Notes: generated from the letters alone by a model not told the origin. Positions 25,986 through 35,577 are shown, counted from the stretch's first letter. The stretch is DNA of 55,525 nucleotides from Eubacteriales bacterium (GCA_030531555.1 JAUNNI010000011.1:1-55525); one strand, 5' to 3'. Program-made: numbers and translations.

Positions 25986-27263
25986 TTATTCATAATCTAA
26001 ATATATTTTAAGTGCCCCGTCTTCGTACTCCCAACTGGAGATGTAACGTCTCACCAGTTTGTCCGGAAGGCGGAATCTTCTTCTCTCATTTCGAAAGGTT
26101 AAAACCAATTCTTTTTCATCTTTTCTCACTGTAAGCTCTTCTTTTTTTGCATAAGGTAGGTTCACCGTAAGAATTCTGGTCCCGTCCTGGTCCTCCATGC
26201 GAAATGCCTGTTCTTTACAGAAAATTGTGGCAGGATCCACACAAAAATCTGTAACAGAATTCACAGGAGAACCTGAGGTGGAATCCCTATGCTCATAAGA
26301 TTCCAAATCCTCAGGTGAATAATTATGCTGTAAATCTTCTGAACCTTTTGAAGAATCTGCCAAACCATAGAGACAGTCCCCGATATTCTCTAAGGCAGCA
26401 AGGCCATGAATCTCGTTTTCCTGCATTGGAAGATAAAAAATCTTCTGTTGTGGGAAACTTTCCTCCACGATCTTCAGGCTTTCTTCCTGCATGTTAGCCC
26501 ATCCTTCAAAATATCCGGTCAGAACATTTTTCGGGTAGATTCGATTCACGTACACGGCATCTACCGCGAAATCATAGATTTGAATCCATGTGTAGCTTCG
26601 TCTTGCTTCATCAATGACAATGCGCTCCGGTGACATGACAATACGCAAACTGGTAACATCGCGATTCTGCAAAATGATTCGTAATTGGTTTAATTGTTTG
26701 ACCAATTTGTCAAACTCAGCAAATACAAGATCTTTTGGCTTTGGCACACTGGTTTTTCTGGAAATCAGAGAACCGAAAGCTTTATTCACATTTCGAACCA
26801 TTGGAAGAATCTTATCTGCTACAACAGAAAGTCGTTCCGGATAACGCAGCAGAGACAGGGTTTCTCCTGTTGGTGCACAGTCAATGATTGCAACATCATA
26901 TTCATTGGATTCATAGATTTCTAAAATTCGAAGAAGGGAAAATAATTCCTCAAAGCCTGGGAAGATTAAAGCTTCCTCCGCCTCTAATCCACCCTGTGCT
27001 TTTTCTGAAATAATCTGCTTCAGGTAATCCTGAAGGCTTCCCCACGCTTTCTTACTCTCTTCCACCGTATTGATTTCCAAAAGGTCAAGCTGTCCTTTGA
27101 CTGGAATGCTCCCGCCAGTGCCAAAGGCATCTCTTAAACTATGGGCCTGGTCCGTACTCATGATAATGACCCTTTTTCCCTCATTGGCAATCTTCACGGC
27201 GGTTGCCGCTGCAATACTCGTTTTGCCGACGCCGCCTTTTCCTGTATAGATTAAGATTCGCAT
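25986..27263 (-). CDS. ArsA/GET3-like ATPase with C-terminal HSP20-like domain (second copy)
   Basis: The 425-residue protein has a deviant Walker A GKGGVGKTS, switch STDQAHSLRDAF, and DCAPTGETLSLLR, as in ArsA/GET3 dimeric ATPases. A Ser/Glu-rich linker (~305-345) leads to a C-terminal beta domain (~355-425) with the HSP20/ArsA_HSP20 pattern (RILTVNLPYAKKEELTVRKDEKELVL). No arsenic genes are nearby, so arsenite export is unlikely. It overlaps the other arsA-like gene by 13 bases and is the last gene of the lactate/quinone operon. A role in membrane-protein or cofactor handling for the quinone-linked enzymes is inference. Confidence 0.82.
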   Translation of the reverse strand: MRILIYTGKGGVGKTSIAAATAVKIANEGKRVIIMSTDQAHSLRDAFGTGGSIPVKGQLDLLEINTVEESKKAWGSLQDYLKQIISEKAQGGLEAEEALIFPGFEELFSLLRILEIYESNEYDVAIIDCAPTGETLSLLRYPERLSVVADKILPMVRNVNKAFGSLISRKTSVPKPKDLVFAEFDKLVKQLNQLRIILQNRDVTSLRIVMSPERIVIDEARRSYTWIQIYDFAVDAVYVNRIYPKNVLTGYFEGWANMQEESLKIVEESFPQQKIFYLPMQENEIHGLAALENIGDCLYGLADSSKGSEDLQHNYSPEDLESYEHRDSTSGSPVNSVTDFCVDPATIFCKEQAFRMEDQDGTRILTVNLPYAKKEELTVRKDEKELVLTFRNERRRFRLPDKLVRRYISSWEYEDGALKIYLDYE

Positions 27264-28444
27264 GGGGTTTCCTCCTCTTTCTTCTGAAAGAATACACGCA
27301 CCTGATCTCCTTCGATCTTCACATTATCAACAAAACTTCCTCTTAATGTATTAGGAAGAGGAATTCTACGCTGAAAATTGTGAAGGACGATGTCAAGATC
27401 CAGACCGTGACATTCTATGGAGAGTTCCTCCGCCCTTACGCCTGGAATCTCCATTACAAGACAATAGGAGCCATCCACTATCTCGTAAGTTTCCTGTGCA
27501 GAATGAGCCCTAAGCGCAAAAAGCTCATCCTTAGCAAATGTCTTCTCTACCATCATCTCAACGGCTTCCAACCCGCGTACCTCCTGAGCGTACCAGGGAA
27601 TCCTGGTGATTGGCAACGCAGCGAATACCGCTTCAAGTTCCTCTACATATTTCCCTTGCGTTTTCTTCCAGGTTTGAAAGAATGGATGATCCACCTGCTC
27701 TGGTATCATACGATTAATGAAAAGTCCGTCTACCTGATAACCATAAAGATTCAGGTACATGAAATTACGCTTGGTCTCCTCAACAACCATCCTTTCCGGG
27801 GTTGCTACCAGACGTACAGAACAGACATTTTCATCCTTTAACATTCTTTCCAACTCCATCAGCTTTTGATGCATTTTTTCAATATCATTCATTCCTTCGG
27901 TAGATGGTAGATTGACATGGTATCTCCATTTGGAGATTGGGGAGAGAATTCGAACCATTGTTTTTCCAACTGGAAAGAATTTCTCCATGTACCAGGCCAG
28001 AAGTTCCGGCAATTTTAACAAGGAAAGCGTCTCGCCCGTTGGAGCGCAATCGACGATAATTCTTTCAAATTCTCCTCTCTGATAGATTTTTCCGATTTTT
28101 AACAAACAGAACAAATCATCAAAGCCTGGGAAAATCATATCGTCTCCCATTTTATTTGCCATGAGTCCTGCTTCCGAAAACATGGCAGCAATAGAACGGT
28201 TCATATCCGGAAATTCTTCCTTCATCACCTGATCCGGATCCATCTCCAAGCCATAGAGATAATCCGTCAGAAGGGTAATTTTCCCTCCCACTGGTTTTTG
28301 GAAGATATCTGCGATATTGTGAGCCATATCTGTGCTCACAAGAAGCGTTTTCACACCGTCTTTTGCTGATTTTAAAGCATGGGCTGCTGCGACGCTGGAT
28401 TTACCAACGCCGCCCTTTCCCGTTATAATTATAATTCTGGCCAT
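27251..28444 (-). CDS. ArsA/GET3-like ATPase with C-terminal HSP20-like domain (first copy)
   Basis: The 397-residue protein has GKGGVGKSS, STDMAHNIADIF and DCAPTGETLSLLKLPE, and ends in a beta-rich HSP20-like domain (~325-390: CLVMEIPGVRAEELSIECHGLDLDI is split across strands). It is a diverged paralogue of the next gene; the two probably form a heterodimer, as ArsA/GET3 ATPases work as two half-sites. It starts six bases after fixX, within one operon. Confidence 0.82.
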   Translation of the reverse strand: MARIIIITGKGGVGKSSVAAAHALKSAKDGVKTLLVSTDMAHNIADIFQKPVGGKITLLTDYLYGLEMDPDQVMKEEFPDMNRSIAAMFSEAGLMANKMGDDMIFPGFDDLFCLLKIGKIYQRGEFERIIVDCAPTGETLSLLKLPELLAWYMEKFFPVGKTMVRILSPISKWRYHVNLPSTEGMNDIEKMHQKLMELERMLKDENVCSVRLVATPERMVVEETKRNFMYLNLYGYQVDGLFINRMIPEQVDHPFFQTWKKTQGKYVEELEAVFAALPITRIPWYAQEVRGLEAVEMMVEKTFAKDELFALRAHSAQETYEIVDGSYCLVMEIPGVRAEELSIECHGLDLDIVLHNFQRRIPLPNTLRGSFVDNVKIEGDQVRVFFQKKEEETPCES

Positions 28445-28450
28445 AAAACA

Positions 28451-28735
28451 TTATCCCTGTTTAAACTGTACTCCGATTTCACCCATTGGATGATTCCATT
28501 CTTTTACGATGGTGCCTTTGCAAAGAACACGGCAAGTTCCACATTCTAAGCATCCAAGATGGGAGAAGTTTACATTTCCATCAATTAAAGTATAGCATCC
28601 TGCTGGACAAGCAAGAAGAAGTTTCTTTAATTCTGCAGGGTCATAGTTTTCTAAATCTACGATAATATGTGGATTTACTTCATCTGTATGATAACTATTT
28701 AAAGCTAAACGATCATCCATTGACATTTTTTTCAT
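28451..28735 (-). CDS. fixX: FixX-like ferredoxin
   Basis: The 94-residue protein has the FixX layout: N-terminal LALNSYHTDEVNPHI, CPAGCY, and C-x2-C-x2-C-x3-C in CLECGTCRVLC. It should hold a 4Fe-4S cluster and pass electrons together with FixC. It begins two bases after the fixC stop. The electron-transfer flavoprotein subunits FixA and FixB are not in this window. Confidence 0.88.
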   Translation of the reverse strand: MKKMSMDDRLALNSYHTDEVNPHIIVDLENYDPAELKKLLLACPAGCYTLIDGNVNFSHLGCLECGTCRVLCKGTIVKEWNHPMGEIGVQFKQG

Positions 28736-28737
28736 AA

Positions 28738-30036
28738 TTAGAACGCCTCCATAATTGTAGAAACAAGGTCAACGAGTTCTGCTACGGAAAGGTGAGAAGC
28801 AAGGGAGTTAATGATTCCCATGAGAATTCCTTCTGTGGAATTGCCATCTACTGTAAAGATCTTGCTTGCAATGTCATCAACCATAGCTGGTAAACCTTCA
28901 AAGATTTCTCTTCTTGTAAGAAGTGTTGGGAAGCCTTTGAGAGATTTGAGATCTTCCATGATAAAGCTGTTATCTAATAATTTTTTGTAATAGGACAGTG
29001 TATCTGCGCTGAAGTCTTTTAATTTGTTTGCACGAATTACTGCTTCTGCTGCGAGACGTCCGGATTCAATAGCGAAGTCCATACCACGAACTGTGAAACC
29101 TAAGTTTACACAGAAACCAGCTGCATCACCTGTTACTAAAACACCATCAGCATATAACTGTGGTACCATATGAAGACCTTCTTCTGGTACAAGATGTCCG
29201 GAGTATTCGATTACCTCTCCACCTTCTAAGTATGGAGCGATTGCTGGATGATCTTTGAAACGATCTAACATCTGAGGTACGGAAAGTTCAGAATGGCCGA
29301 TGTCACTTAATGTTGCAACGATACCAACGGATACTGTGTCTTTATTAGTATAAAGAAGTCCACCACCGAAGCTACCTTCTGTAGGATCGCCTGCGGAAAG
29401 CCATGCCATACCTTCGCCTTCTTTCAGACCAAAACGTTCGTTGATTACGTTTTCGCCAAGACGAATCACTTCTTTTGCACCAACTGCTACCTGGTTAGGT
29501 TTTAATTCTTCTTTTAATCCAATCTGCTGAGCAAGAAGAGAGTTAACGCCGTCTGCAAGAATAACAACGTCTGCGTACATTTCTTCACCCATACAGTCGA
29601 TACCAACAACTGCGCCGTTTTCATCTTTTACGATACGTTCAACGAGCATACCAGGAATTACTTCTGCGCCGGCTTCCATAGCCTGTTCAGATAACCACTG
29701 GTCAAATGGTCCACGAAGAACTGTATAAGATGAGCTTTCTGCTGCTGCGCCTAATTTTTTGGATCCATATCCGATATCAAGAGATCCATCTGCTGTCATG
29801 AGAGAGATCTTTTCTTTTGTTACTTTACGCTCTACTGGAGCGATTTCTGCAAAATTAGGGATGATTTTCTCTAAGCTATGTCCGTAGAGACGACCACCTG
29901 TCATATTTTTTGCACCACAGTAATTTCCACGTTCAATTAAGAGAACTTCGAGTCCGGCTCTGGCCATCACGATCGCTGCGCTACATCCGGCAAGGCCGCC
30001 ACCAACAATTATGGCATCAAATCTATCGTCGCTCAT
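28738..30036 (-). CDS. fixC: FixC-like FAD-dependent flavoprotein:quinone oxidoreductase
   Basis: The 432-residue protein begins with the FAD-binding motif DAIIVGGGLAGCSAAIVMARAG, has the GAKNMTGGRLYG segment of the ETF:QO/FixC family, and a C-terminal GDAAGFCVNLGFTVRGMDFAIESGR. It should transfer electrons between an electron-transfer flavoprotein (or FixX) and a quinone at the membrane. Its position directly after the quinone-synthesis genes supports quinone as acceptor. Confidence 0.9.
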   Translation of the reverse strand: MSDDRFDAIIVGGGLAGCSAAIVMARAGLEVLLIERGNYCGAKNMTGGRLYGHSLEKIIPNFAEIAPVERKVTKEKISLMTADGSLDIGYGSKKLGAAAESSSYTVLRGPFDQWLSEQAMEAGAEVIPGMLVERIVKDENGAVVGIDCMGEEMYADVVILADGVNSLLAQQIGLKEELKPNQVAVGAKEVIRLGENVINERFGLKEGEGMAWLSAGDPTEGSFGGGLLYTNKDTVSVGIVATLSDIGHSELSVPQMLDRFKDHPAIAPYLEGGEVIEYSGHLVPEEGLHMVPQLYADGVLVTGDAAGFCVNLGFTVRGMDFAIESGRLAAEAVIRANKLKDFSADTLSYYKKLLDNSFIMEDLKSLKGFPTLLTRREIFEGLPAMVDDIASKIFTVDGNSTEGILMGIINSLASHLSVAELVDLVSTIMEAF

Positions 30037-30064
30037 GTTTTTCCTCCTATACTACAATCATTTT

Positions 30065-30769
30065 TTATTTTCGTCCCCAGACCATGACACAGGCACCAAA
30101 CATCTTCTTTTTCATTCGAATGTGGGTAAGCCCTGCAGTCTGGAACATTTCTGTTAATCCTTCTGGTTTCAGGAAACACTCGGTGGATTCGGAGAGCCAC
30201 TGGTATTCCTGTTTATATTTTCGGCCGCCACCTATGAGCGGCATCATTTTTTGAAAATAAAGTCGATAAAAAGGCTGGATCCATTTTATACCTGGAACAA
30301 ATGAATCTAAACAGTAGACACATCCTCCCGGTCGAACCACTCGTTTCATCTCCTCTATGACTTGCATATAATCTGCTGTATTTCTAAGTCCAAAAGATAT
30401 GGTTACCGCAGCAAAGGTATCATCCTCGAAAGGAAGATTCATAGCATCTCCTTCAAAGAATAAGGTTCTTCCAAGATGCATACGGTTTCTTTTCTTCTTA
30501 GCAATCTTTAGCATGGATGCGGAAAAATCCAAGCCGCAAACCTGAATATCTCCTCTTTGTTTTGCAATCCCAAGGGCAATATCCCCGGTTCCACAACATA
30601 CATCAAGGATCCTGACTCCGGCAGGTGCCTGTTTGACAATCCTTTTAATCAGCATCTTTTTCCAGCTTCGCTGCATTCCCAGGCTGATTCTCTCATTTGC
30701 CTGATCATATCCCCCGGCGATGGTTTCAAACAATCCATGCACTCGTTCGGCTTTTTCCATTTTATCCAT
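30065..30769 (-). CDS. menG: UbiE/MenG-type demethylmenaquinone C-methyltransferase
   Basis: The 234-residue protein has SAM motif I in LDVCCGTGDIALGIAK, GLDFSASMLKIAKKK, and the family block FEDDTFAAVTISFGLRNTADY followed by RVVRPGG. It would methylate the prenylated naphthoquinone formed by the MenA-like enzyme next to it (12-base gap). The quinone head-group genes are not in the window, so the exact quinone is unknown. Confidence 0.9.
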   Translation of the reverse strand: MDKMEKAERVHGLFETIAGGYDQANERISLGMQRSWKKMLIKRIVKQAPAGVRILDVCCGTGDIALGIAKQRGDIQVCGLDFSASMLKIAKKKRNRMHLGRTLFFEGDAMNLPFEDDTFAAVTISFGLRNTADYMQVIEEMKRVVRPGGCVYCLDSFVPGIKWIQPFYRLYFQKMMPLIGGGRKYKQEYQWLSESTECFLKPEGLTEMFQTAGLTHIRMKKKMFGACVMVWGRK

Positions 30770-30781
30770 TTTTTTATCCTT

Positions 30782-31717
30782 TTATCCGTGAATAATTTTT
30801 ATAATGCAAAAGCATAAGAATGTGATGCAATAAGCTCCATTTCCCATGAGGTTCGATGCGGCAATTGTCTGCATCTGAACGATTCTGTGACTTGGCTCCA
30901 ACTGGAGGCTCCACAGCTTACTCATAGGTTTTCTGGCGAGGATAAAAAGAAGGATTGGGCAAAGAATTCCTATTTTTCCGATGAGGAGAATTGGTTCCAT
31001 AATCAGAAGGGCAACCCATAAAAGAATCGCTCCATGATAAATCTGATTGGCACGTTTCCTTCCCACTACGACAGGAAATGTTTTTCTCCCCGCCAGGATA
31101 TCCTTTTCGATATCACATCCATTGTTGCACAGCATAATAAGGGCAATTCCAATAATCAATGGTAAGCTTCCAAAAATGGCAGTAAAATGGAGCTTTCCAT
31201 CAGCACAAGCACAAATTCCAAGAGGAATCAGACCGCCCATTACTCCTCCGCTGATCAACTCTCCTACAGGGAGATAGGAGATTGGATGTGGACCGCACGA
31301 ATAAAATGCAATCACGAGAACTCCAATAGTACCAATGATCATTGGATAATAACCGTGACTGAGGCAGGATACCACTCCCAAAAAGATACCGATTACCAGG
31401 TAAACAATACCCAGCTTCAATGCACTTTTTGGTGCGATTCCGCCATAAATCAATACCGCGTCATTCTCTTCTACATTATCATCCTCTCCATCGGTTCCTT
31501 TGATGAAGTCCATGTAATCATTGAGCGTATTTACAGAGCTTTGTAAGAATACGCAAGCAAGAAATAAGCAGATTCCCTGCCATGCACTCAGCTGATATCC
31601 CTGAATGCTGCAAAAGAGAATTCCGAAGACTGCCGGAATAACAGAAGCAACCCAGGAACGGGGTGCTGCCAGATTCCATGCAAGTTTTAATGTTAATGGT
31701 TTATATGTATTTGTCAT
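30782..31717 (-). CDS. menA: MenA-like 1,4-dihydroxy-2-naphthoate prenyltransferase (UbiA family)
   Basis: The 311-residue membrane protein has about eight membrane spans and both Asp-rich motifs of UbiA-type prenyltransferases: NTLNDYMDFIKGTDGEDD (~63-80) and DIEKDILAGRKTFPVV (~202-217). It attaches the polyprenyl chain made by the preceding enzyme to a naphthoate head group. Its ATG overlaps the stop of the polyprenyl synthase gene by four bases. Confidence 0.88.
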   Translation of the reverse strand: MTNTYKPLTLKLAWNLAAPRSWVASVIPAVFGILFCSIQGYQLSAWQGICLFLACVFLQSSVNTLNDYMDFIKGTDGEDDNVEENDAVLIYGGIAPKSALKLGIVYLVIGIFLGVVSCLSHGYYPMIIGTIGVLVIAFYSCGPHPISYLPVGELISGGVMGGLIPLGICACADGKLHFTAIFGSLPLIIGIALIMLCNNGCDIEKDILAGRKTFPVVVGRKRANQIYHGAILLWVALLIMEPILLIGKIGILCPILLFILARKPMSKLWSLQLEPSHRIVQMQTIAASNLMGNGAYCITFLCFCIIKIIHG

Positions 31718-32700
31718 AACTTTGTTAATAATTTCAATAAGTCGCGTAAAGGTTGTAGCATTTCATTATGTTCAAAAGAATCCAGGATATCATAGCACAT
31801 ATTCGCTCTTCGGATGATTTCCTCCCAGGTATCTTTTACGCCACCATGGGAGATCACGATGGCTTCCATCTTATGAAGCTCCACATCCGTTAACATCCTC
31901 TTTTTATTCTCTTCCATGATTGGAAGGAGCTCGCTCTGTCCAAGTTTTGACCTCATTGCCATCAAAACAGGAAGGGTGTATATGCCATCCTGAAAATCTT
32001 TGTGGGTTTTCTTACCATCATCTTCTCCATTACTGCTAAAATCAATGAGATCGTCTCGAAGCTGGAACATAATTCCAAGATGTTCGCCAAAACGTTCAAA
32101 AACATGTACCATTTCCTCGCTGCATCCTGCAGTCATGGCACCGATTTTACAAGCAGCCCGGAATAAAGAAGCTGTTTTCCCTTTGATATTATCGAAGTAT
32201 TTTTTGCAGGTTACATCAGAATGATAACGGCACATGGCCTGTCCGATTTCCCCAATACACATTTCTTCCACTGCATGAGCTAAAATCTGTGTTGCCTCAT
32301 TGCATCCCATTTTTGCTTCCCAGTAATTCATACGGGCAATAAGGAAATCACCAGCATAAACTGCGGCATCTTTTCCATATTTTCCTTGAATGGATGCAAC
32401 TCCTCGACGCAATGGTGCATCATCAATAATATCATCATGGATCAAGGAAGACAGATGAGTAAGCTCAACAAGCGCTCCCAGAAAATATAATTCCTCTTTT
32501 TTCTGTTCATACTCTGGTCCAAAGGATGCACAGGACAACAGGAGCCATGGACGAATCATTTTTCCAAGGGATGCAATGGCATCTTCTAACACTTGACCCG
32601 TTGGACTTCCTTTCATGCTTTCCGGACATGCACCAATGGTGTCAATCCACTCTTTTACTTTTAATTTTTCTTCCTCTGACATAATGAAGTTCTGCTTCAT
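31714..32700 (-). CDS. Polyprenyl diphosphate synthase (trans type)
   Basis: The 328-residue protein has the first Asp-rich motif in HDDIIDDAPLRRG and the second in RDDLIDFSSNGEDDGKKTHKD, as in heptaprenyl/octaprenyl diphosphate synthases. It would supply the side chain for the MenA-like enzyme, with which it overlaps by four bases. It follows ldhH by four bases. Chain length cannot be read with certainty. Confidence 0.88.
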   Translation of the reverse strand: MKQNFIMSEEEKLKVKEWIDTIGACPESMKGSPTGQVLEDAIASLGKMIRPWLLLSCASFGPEYEQKKEELYFLGALVELTHLSSLIHDDIIDDAPLRRGVASIQGKYGKDAAVYAGDFLIARMNYWEAKMGCNEATQILAHAVEEMCIGEIGQAMCRYHSDVTCKKYFDNIKGKTASLFRAACKIGAMTAGCSEEMVHVFERFGEHLGIMFQLRDDLIDFSSNGEDDGKKTHKDFQDGIYTLPVLMAMRSKLGQSELLPIMEENKKRMLTDVELHKMEAIVISHGGVKDTWEEIIRRANMCYDILDSFEHNEMLQPLRDLLKLLTKL

Positions 32701-32704
32701 CTCT

Positions 32705-34861
32705 TTACACTAAACCTCTCTTTTCTGCAAGAATTTCTGCAGTATGTTTAACTTTAATGTCGATTCCTCTTGCATCAAGTCCACCGCGGATCTGCATCAT
32801 ACATCCTGGACAGTCAACAGCAACAACGTCTGCGCCTGTGTCTTTGATGTTATTGATCTTCTTCTCTAAGATTTCTCCTGCGATTTCTGGATTTAATACA
32901 CTGTAAGAACCAGCAAATCCACAACAGTTATCGTGTTCATTCATTTCAACGAGTTCTACACCTGGAGTGCTTGTGAGCAATTCACGCTGTTCATTTACAA
33001 CATGTAAAGATCTGCAAAGGTGACAGGAATCGTGATAAGTTACTTTCATTTCTTTACTATCGCCTTCGTTGCTTACGCCACCAAGCATATGGAATAATTT
33101 ACAGAAGTCAAACGCTTTGTCGCCAAGTTCTTTTGCTCTTGCGTACATTTCTGTTCCTTCTTCAAAGAATTCCTGATATTTTTTCAGCTGATGTGTACAG
33201 GAAGGACAAGCGGATACGATGTAATCGTAATCTTCTGCATGCATTGCTTCGATGTTCATTTTTGCCTGAAGTGTAGCGTTTTCTACATCACCTAAGGAAG
33301 ATGCAGGACATCCACAGCATCCCTGATCCATTGGGAATTCAACAACATAACCGATGGAGTTTAAGTTAGCAATAACATCTTTTGCAAGGTCTGTGTATAC
33401 GAAGTCAAGAAGACATCCAGCGAACATGGCAATTTTGCCTTTTACTTCTTTTACATCCTGAACGATTTCTGGGAATTCGTCACGGAATGGAACCTGAGCG
33501 ATTGTTGGGAAGCTTCTTCCATCTGTTAAGCCGGATAAGAACATAGGTAAATGTCTGATCATTGGTTTGCCTTTGGAGAATGGTTCCTGAGCAACTGCTG
33601 CGATACGAAGCATGGAGTGGAATAATTTACGATTGGAAACTGCATCCAAAGCAAATTTCTTCACTGGGTTAGGGTTCTTCGCAACATTTTCTTCACGAAG
33701 TTTCATGATAAGGTCTGTGATTGGGATTCCACCACCACAAACTTCTTTACATCTACCACACTGGAGACAGATGTTCTGGATCTGTGCTGCACGTTCTTCG
33801 TCAACAAGGAAGTGGGATAATAATGTACCGATACCACCAGTATAAACTTTAGAACCGTATACATGTCCACCTACCAGTGCGAATGCTGGACAGACATCAA
33901 GACAAGCACCACAACGGATACAGTTGAACATCTGGCTGTATTCTTTATCTTCAAGAATCTTACGACGGCCTGGGTCATCTAAGATTACTGTGTAGAATTC
34001 TTTTGTTTCTTTTTCGTCAGTTTCTTTATCTGTTACAACCTGAGTTGCTCCTGTATATAAGGAAAGGTAAGCTGTTAATCTCTGTGCTGTACCATTACGT
34101 GGTAAAGCTTTGAAGATGTGACGAGCATCTGTCAGCTTATCAACGAATTTTTCAATACCAAATACATAAAGATGAATCTTTGGTAAAGTACCAACCATAC
34201 GTCCGTTACCTTCGTTTGTCATAGTGAAAACAGTACCTGTTTCAGCAACTGCTACGTTGGCACCGGAAACACCCATGTCAGCAGTAACGAATTTTTCACG
34301 CATTACTCGACGAGCTGTTTTTACTTCTTCAGAAATGATTGGTTCATTTTTTGTTTTTGTATAATCTGTAAAGAGATCTGCAACTTCTTCTTTATTAAGA
34401 TGTAATGCAGGCATAACCATATGAACTGGTGTATTTTCCTCTAAGGAAATGATGAATTCTCCAAGGTCAGTTTCCTGAACAAGGACACCGTCATCACCAA
34501 GTACCTGATTCATATGAATTTCTTCAGATGCCATGGATTTGGATTTGATAATACTCTTTACGCCTTTTTCTTTTACAAGGTTGCGAACAAATTCCATTGC
34601 TTCTTCCGTACTCTTTGCATGGAATACATGTCCACCACGTTTTTCACAGTTTGCAGTGAATTTTTCAATCATTTCATCTACATGCTGTGCAGCGTAGGAT
34701 TTTACTTCTTTGATCTGACCCTGAACTTCGTTAAAGTCAACGTCTTTGTATACATTTAATCTTCTCTGTGGATATGTTTTACAGAAATTACCCAATGTTC
34801 TGCTTAATGTAGCATTATCCAACGCGTTTTGAATCTCTTTTTTAAGTCCATCACTAGCCAT
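32705..34861 (-). CDS. ldhH: LdhH-type lactate dehydrogenase iron-sulfur subunit (LutB-LutA fusion)
   Basis: The 718-residue protein fuses an N-terminal LUD domain (~60-300, LutB-like, with VAETGTVFTMTNEGNGR), two 4Fe-4S motifs (Cys314/317/320/324 and Cys365/368/371/375) and two CCG domains of the LutA/heterodisulfide-reductase type (GCCGCP and NCCGFAG). This is the arrangement of LdhH in Desulfovibrio and some Clostridia. It oxidises lactate to pyruvate and passes electrons on, probably to a quinone, as suggested by the quinone genes that follow. It lies 27 bases after the LutC-like gene. Confidence 0.88.
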   Translation of the reverse strand: MASDGLKKEIQNALDNATLSRTLGNFCKTYPQRRLNVYKDVDFNEVQGQIKEVKSYAAQHVDEMIEKFTANCEKRGGHVFHAKSTEEAMEFVRNLVKEKGVKSIIKSKSMASEEIHMNQVLGDDGVLVQETDLGEFIISLEENTPVHMVMPALHLNKEEVADLFTDYTKTKNEPIISEEVKTARRVMREKFVTADMGVSGANVAVAETGTVFTMTNEGNGRMVGTLPKIHLYVFGIEKFVDKLTDARHIFKALPRNGTAQRLTAYLSLYTGATQVVTDKETDEKETKEFYTVILDDPGRRKILEDKEYSQMFNCIRCGACLDVCPAFALVGGHVYGSKVYTGGIGTLLSHFLVDEERAAQIQNICLQCGRCKEVCGGGIPITDLIMKLREENVAKNPNPVKKFALDAVSNRKLFHSMLRIAAVAQEPFSKGKPMIRHLPMFLSGLTDGRSFPTIAQVPFRDEFPEIVQDVKEVKGKIAMFAGCLLDFVYTDLAKDVIANLNSIGYVVEFPMDQGCCGCPASSLGDVENATLQAKMNIEAMHAEDYDYIVSACPSCTHQLKKYQEFFEEGTEMYARAKELGDKAFDFCKLFHMLGGVSNEGDSKEMKVTYHDSCHLCRSLHVVNEQRELLTSTPGVELVEMNEHDNCCGFAGSYSVLNPEIAGEILEKKINNIKDTGADVVAVDCPGCMMQIRGGLDARGIDIKVKHTAEILAEKRGLV

Positions 34862-34888
34862 TGTCTCTCTCCTTTCTTCTAAATCCGA

Positions 34889-35440
34889 TTATTCGTCCTC
34901 AACAACGATTGCAGCGAGGCAAAGTGGTCCGTGAACACCAACAGTACTTACACATTCAATATCTGCAGTACGGCTTGGTCCAGTAATAAATCCAACGTAG
35001 TTAGGTAATTCTGGAAGTTCACATAAAAGATCAAACATGTCATCATATTCTGGAACGATTGCGGATCCTTTGATGATTCCGATGTAGTATTCGCACATTG
35101 TAGCGATTAATCTTTCATCAATATCGTCACGTCCCTGAATTAAGCTGCCGAGAGAAGCGATTCCGTACTGTGCTTCTGTTACCCCACCTTTTACTGTTTC
35201 TGCATTTTTGCGGATATGATCTGCATATACTTCGATTCCTGCTGCTTTTAAAGCATCTACAACACCTGCCTCTTTCATGAGAGGTGTTTCAACAATACAA
35301 GTATCTGCAATACCAGCCTGTGCAAACACATCAGCAATTGCTTTTCCCAGGTCAGCCTTAGAAGCACGTACACATACACCATTTACTGCTTCTAATCCTG
35401 CTTTGAAAACATCATACATTTCATCTGTAATCTTGTTCAT
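34889..35440 (-). CDS. lutC: LUD-domain protein, LutC/YkgG-like
   Basis: The 183-residue protein is a single LUD domain (VCVRASKADLGKAIADVF; TEAQYGIASLGSLIQGRDD; GFITGPSRTADIECVSTVGVHGP), with the GPSRTADIE motif conserved in LutC/LdhG-type partners of lactate dehydrogenases. AGAAAGGAG precedes the ATG. It is the first gene of the nine-gene operon and sits below the Rex-type and TTGG-N5-CCAT operators. Confidence 0.88.
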   Translation of the reverse strand: MNKITDEMYDVFKAGLEAVNGVCVRASKADLGKAIADVFAQAGIADTCIVETPLMKEAGVVDALKAAGIEVYADHIRKNAETVKGGVTEAQYGIASLGSLIQGRDDIDERLIATMCEYYIGIIKGSAIVPEYDDMFDLLCELPELPNYVGFITGPSRTADIECVSTVGVHGPLCLAAIVVEDE

Positions 35441-35482
35441 CCTATGCTCCTTTCTTCTCTTTCCTTAATTTAAAGATCTTAA

Positions 35483-35515
35483 ATTGGATGACCCATTTTG
35501 TTTATAAATTAACAA
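35483..35515 (-). promoter_or_regulatory. Adjacent TTGG-N5-CCAT box and Rex-type operator upstream of the lactate operon
   Basis: ATTGGATGACCCATTTT (35483-35499) is a near-palindrome of the TTGG-N5-CCA type used by GntR-family lactate regulators such as LldR. It overlaps by two bases TTGTTTA-TAAA-TTAACAA (35498-35515), which differs at one position from the Rex consensus TTGTTAA-N4-TTAACAA. Both lie 45-75 bases upstream of the lutC ATG, where they would block transcription. Confidence 0.68.
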
Positions 35516-35577
35516 CTTTTTTAGAATACAAAGATTTTTCTTGATTTATCTTTAAATTCTAAATAGTTTTTTATAAT

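Noticed and set aside
25986..28444. Arsenical pump ATPase function
   Set aside because: Neither ArsB, ArsR nor ArsD is nearby and the HSP20-like domains and operon context point elsewhere.
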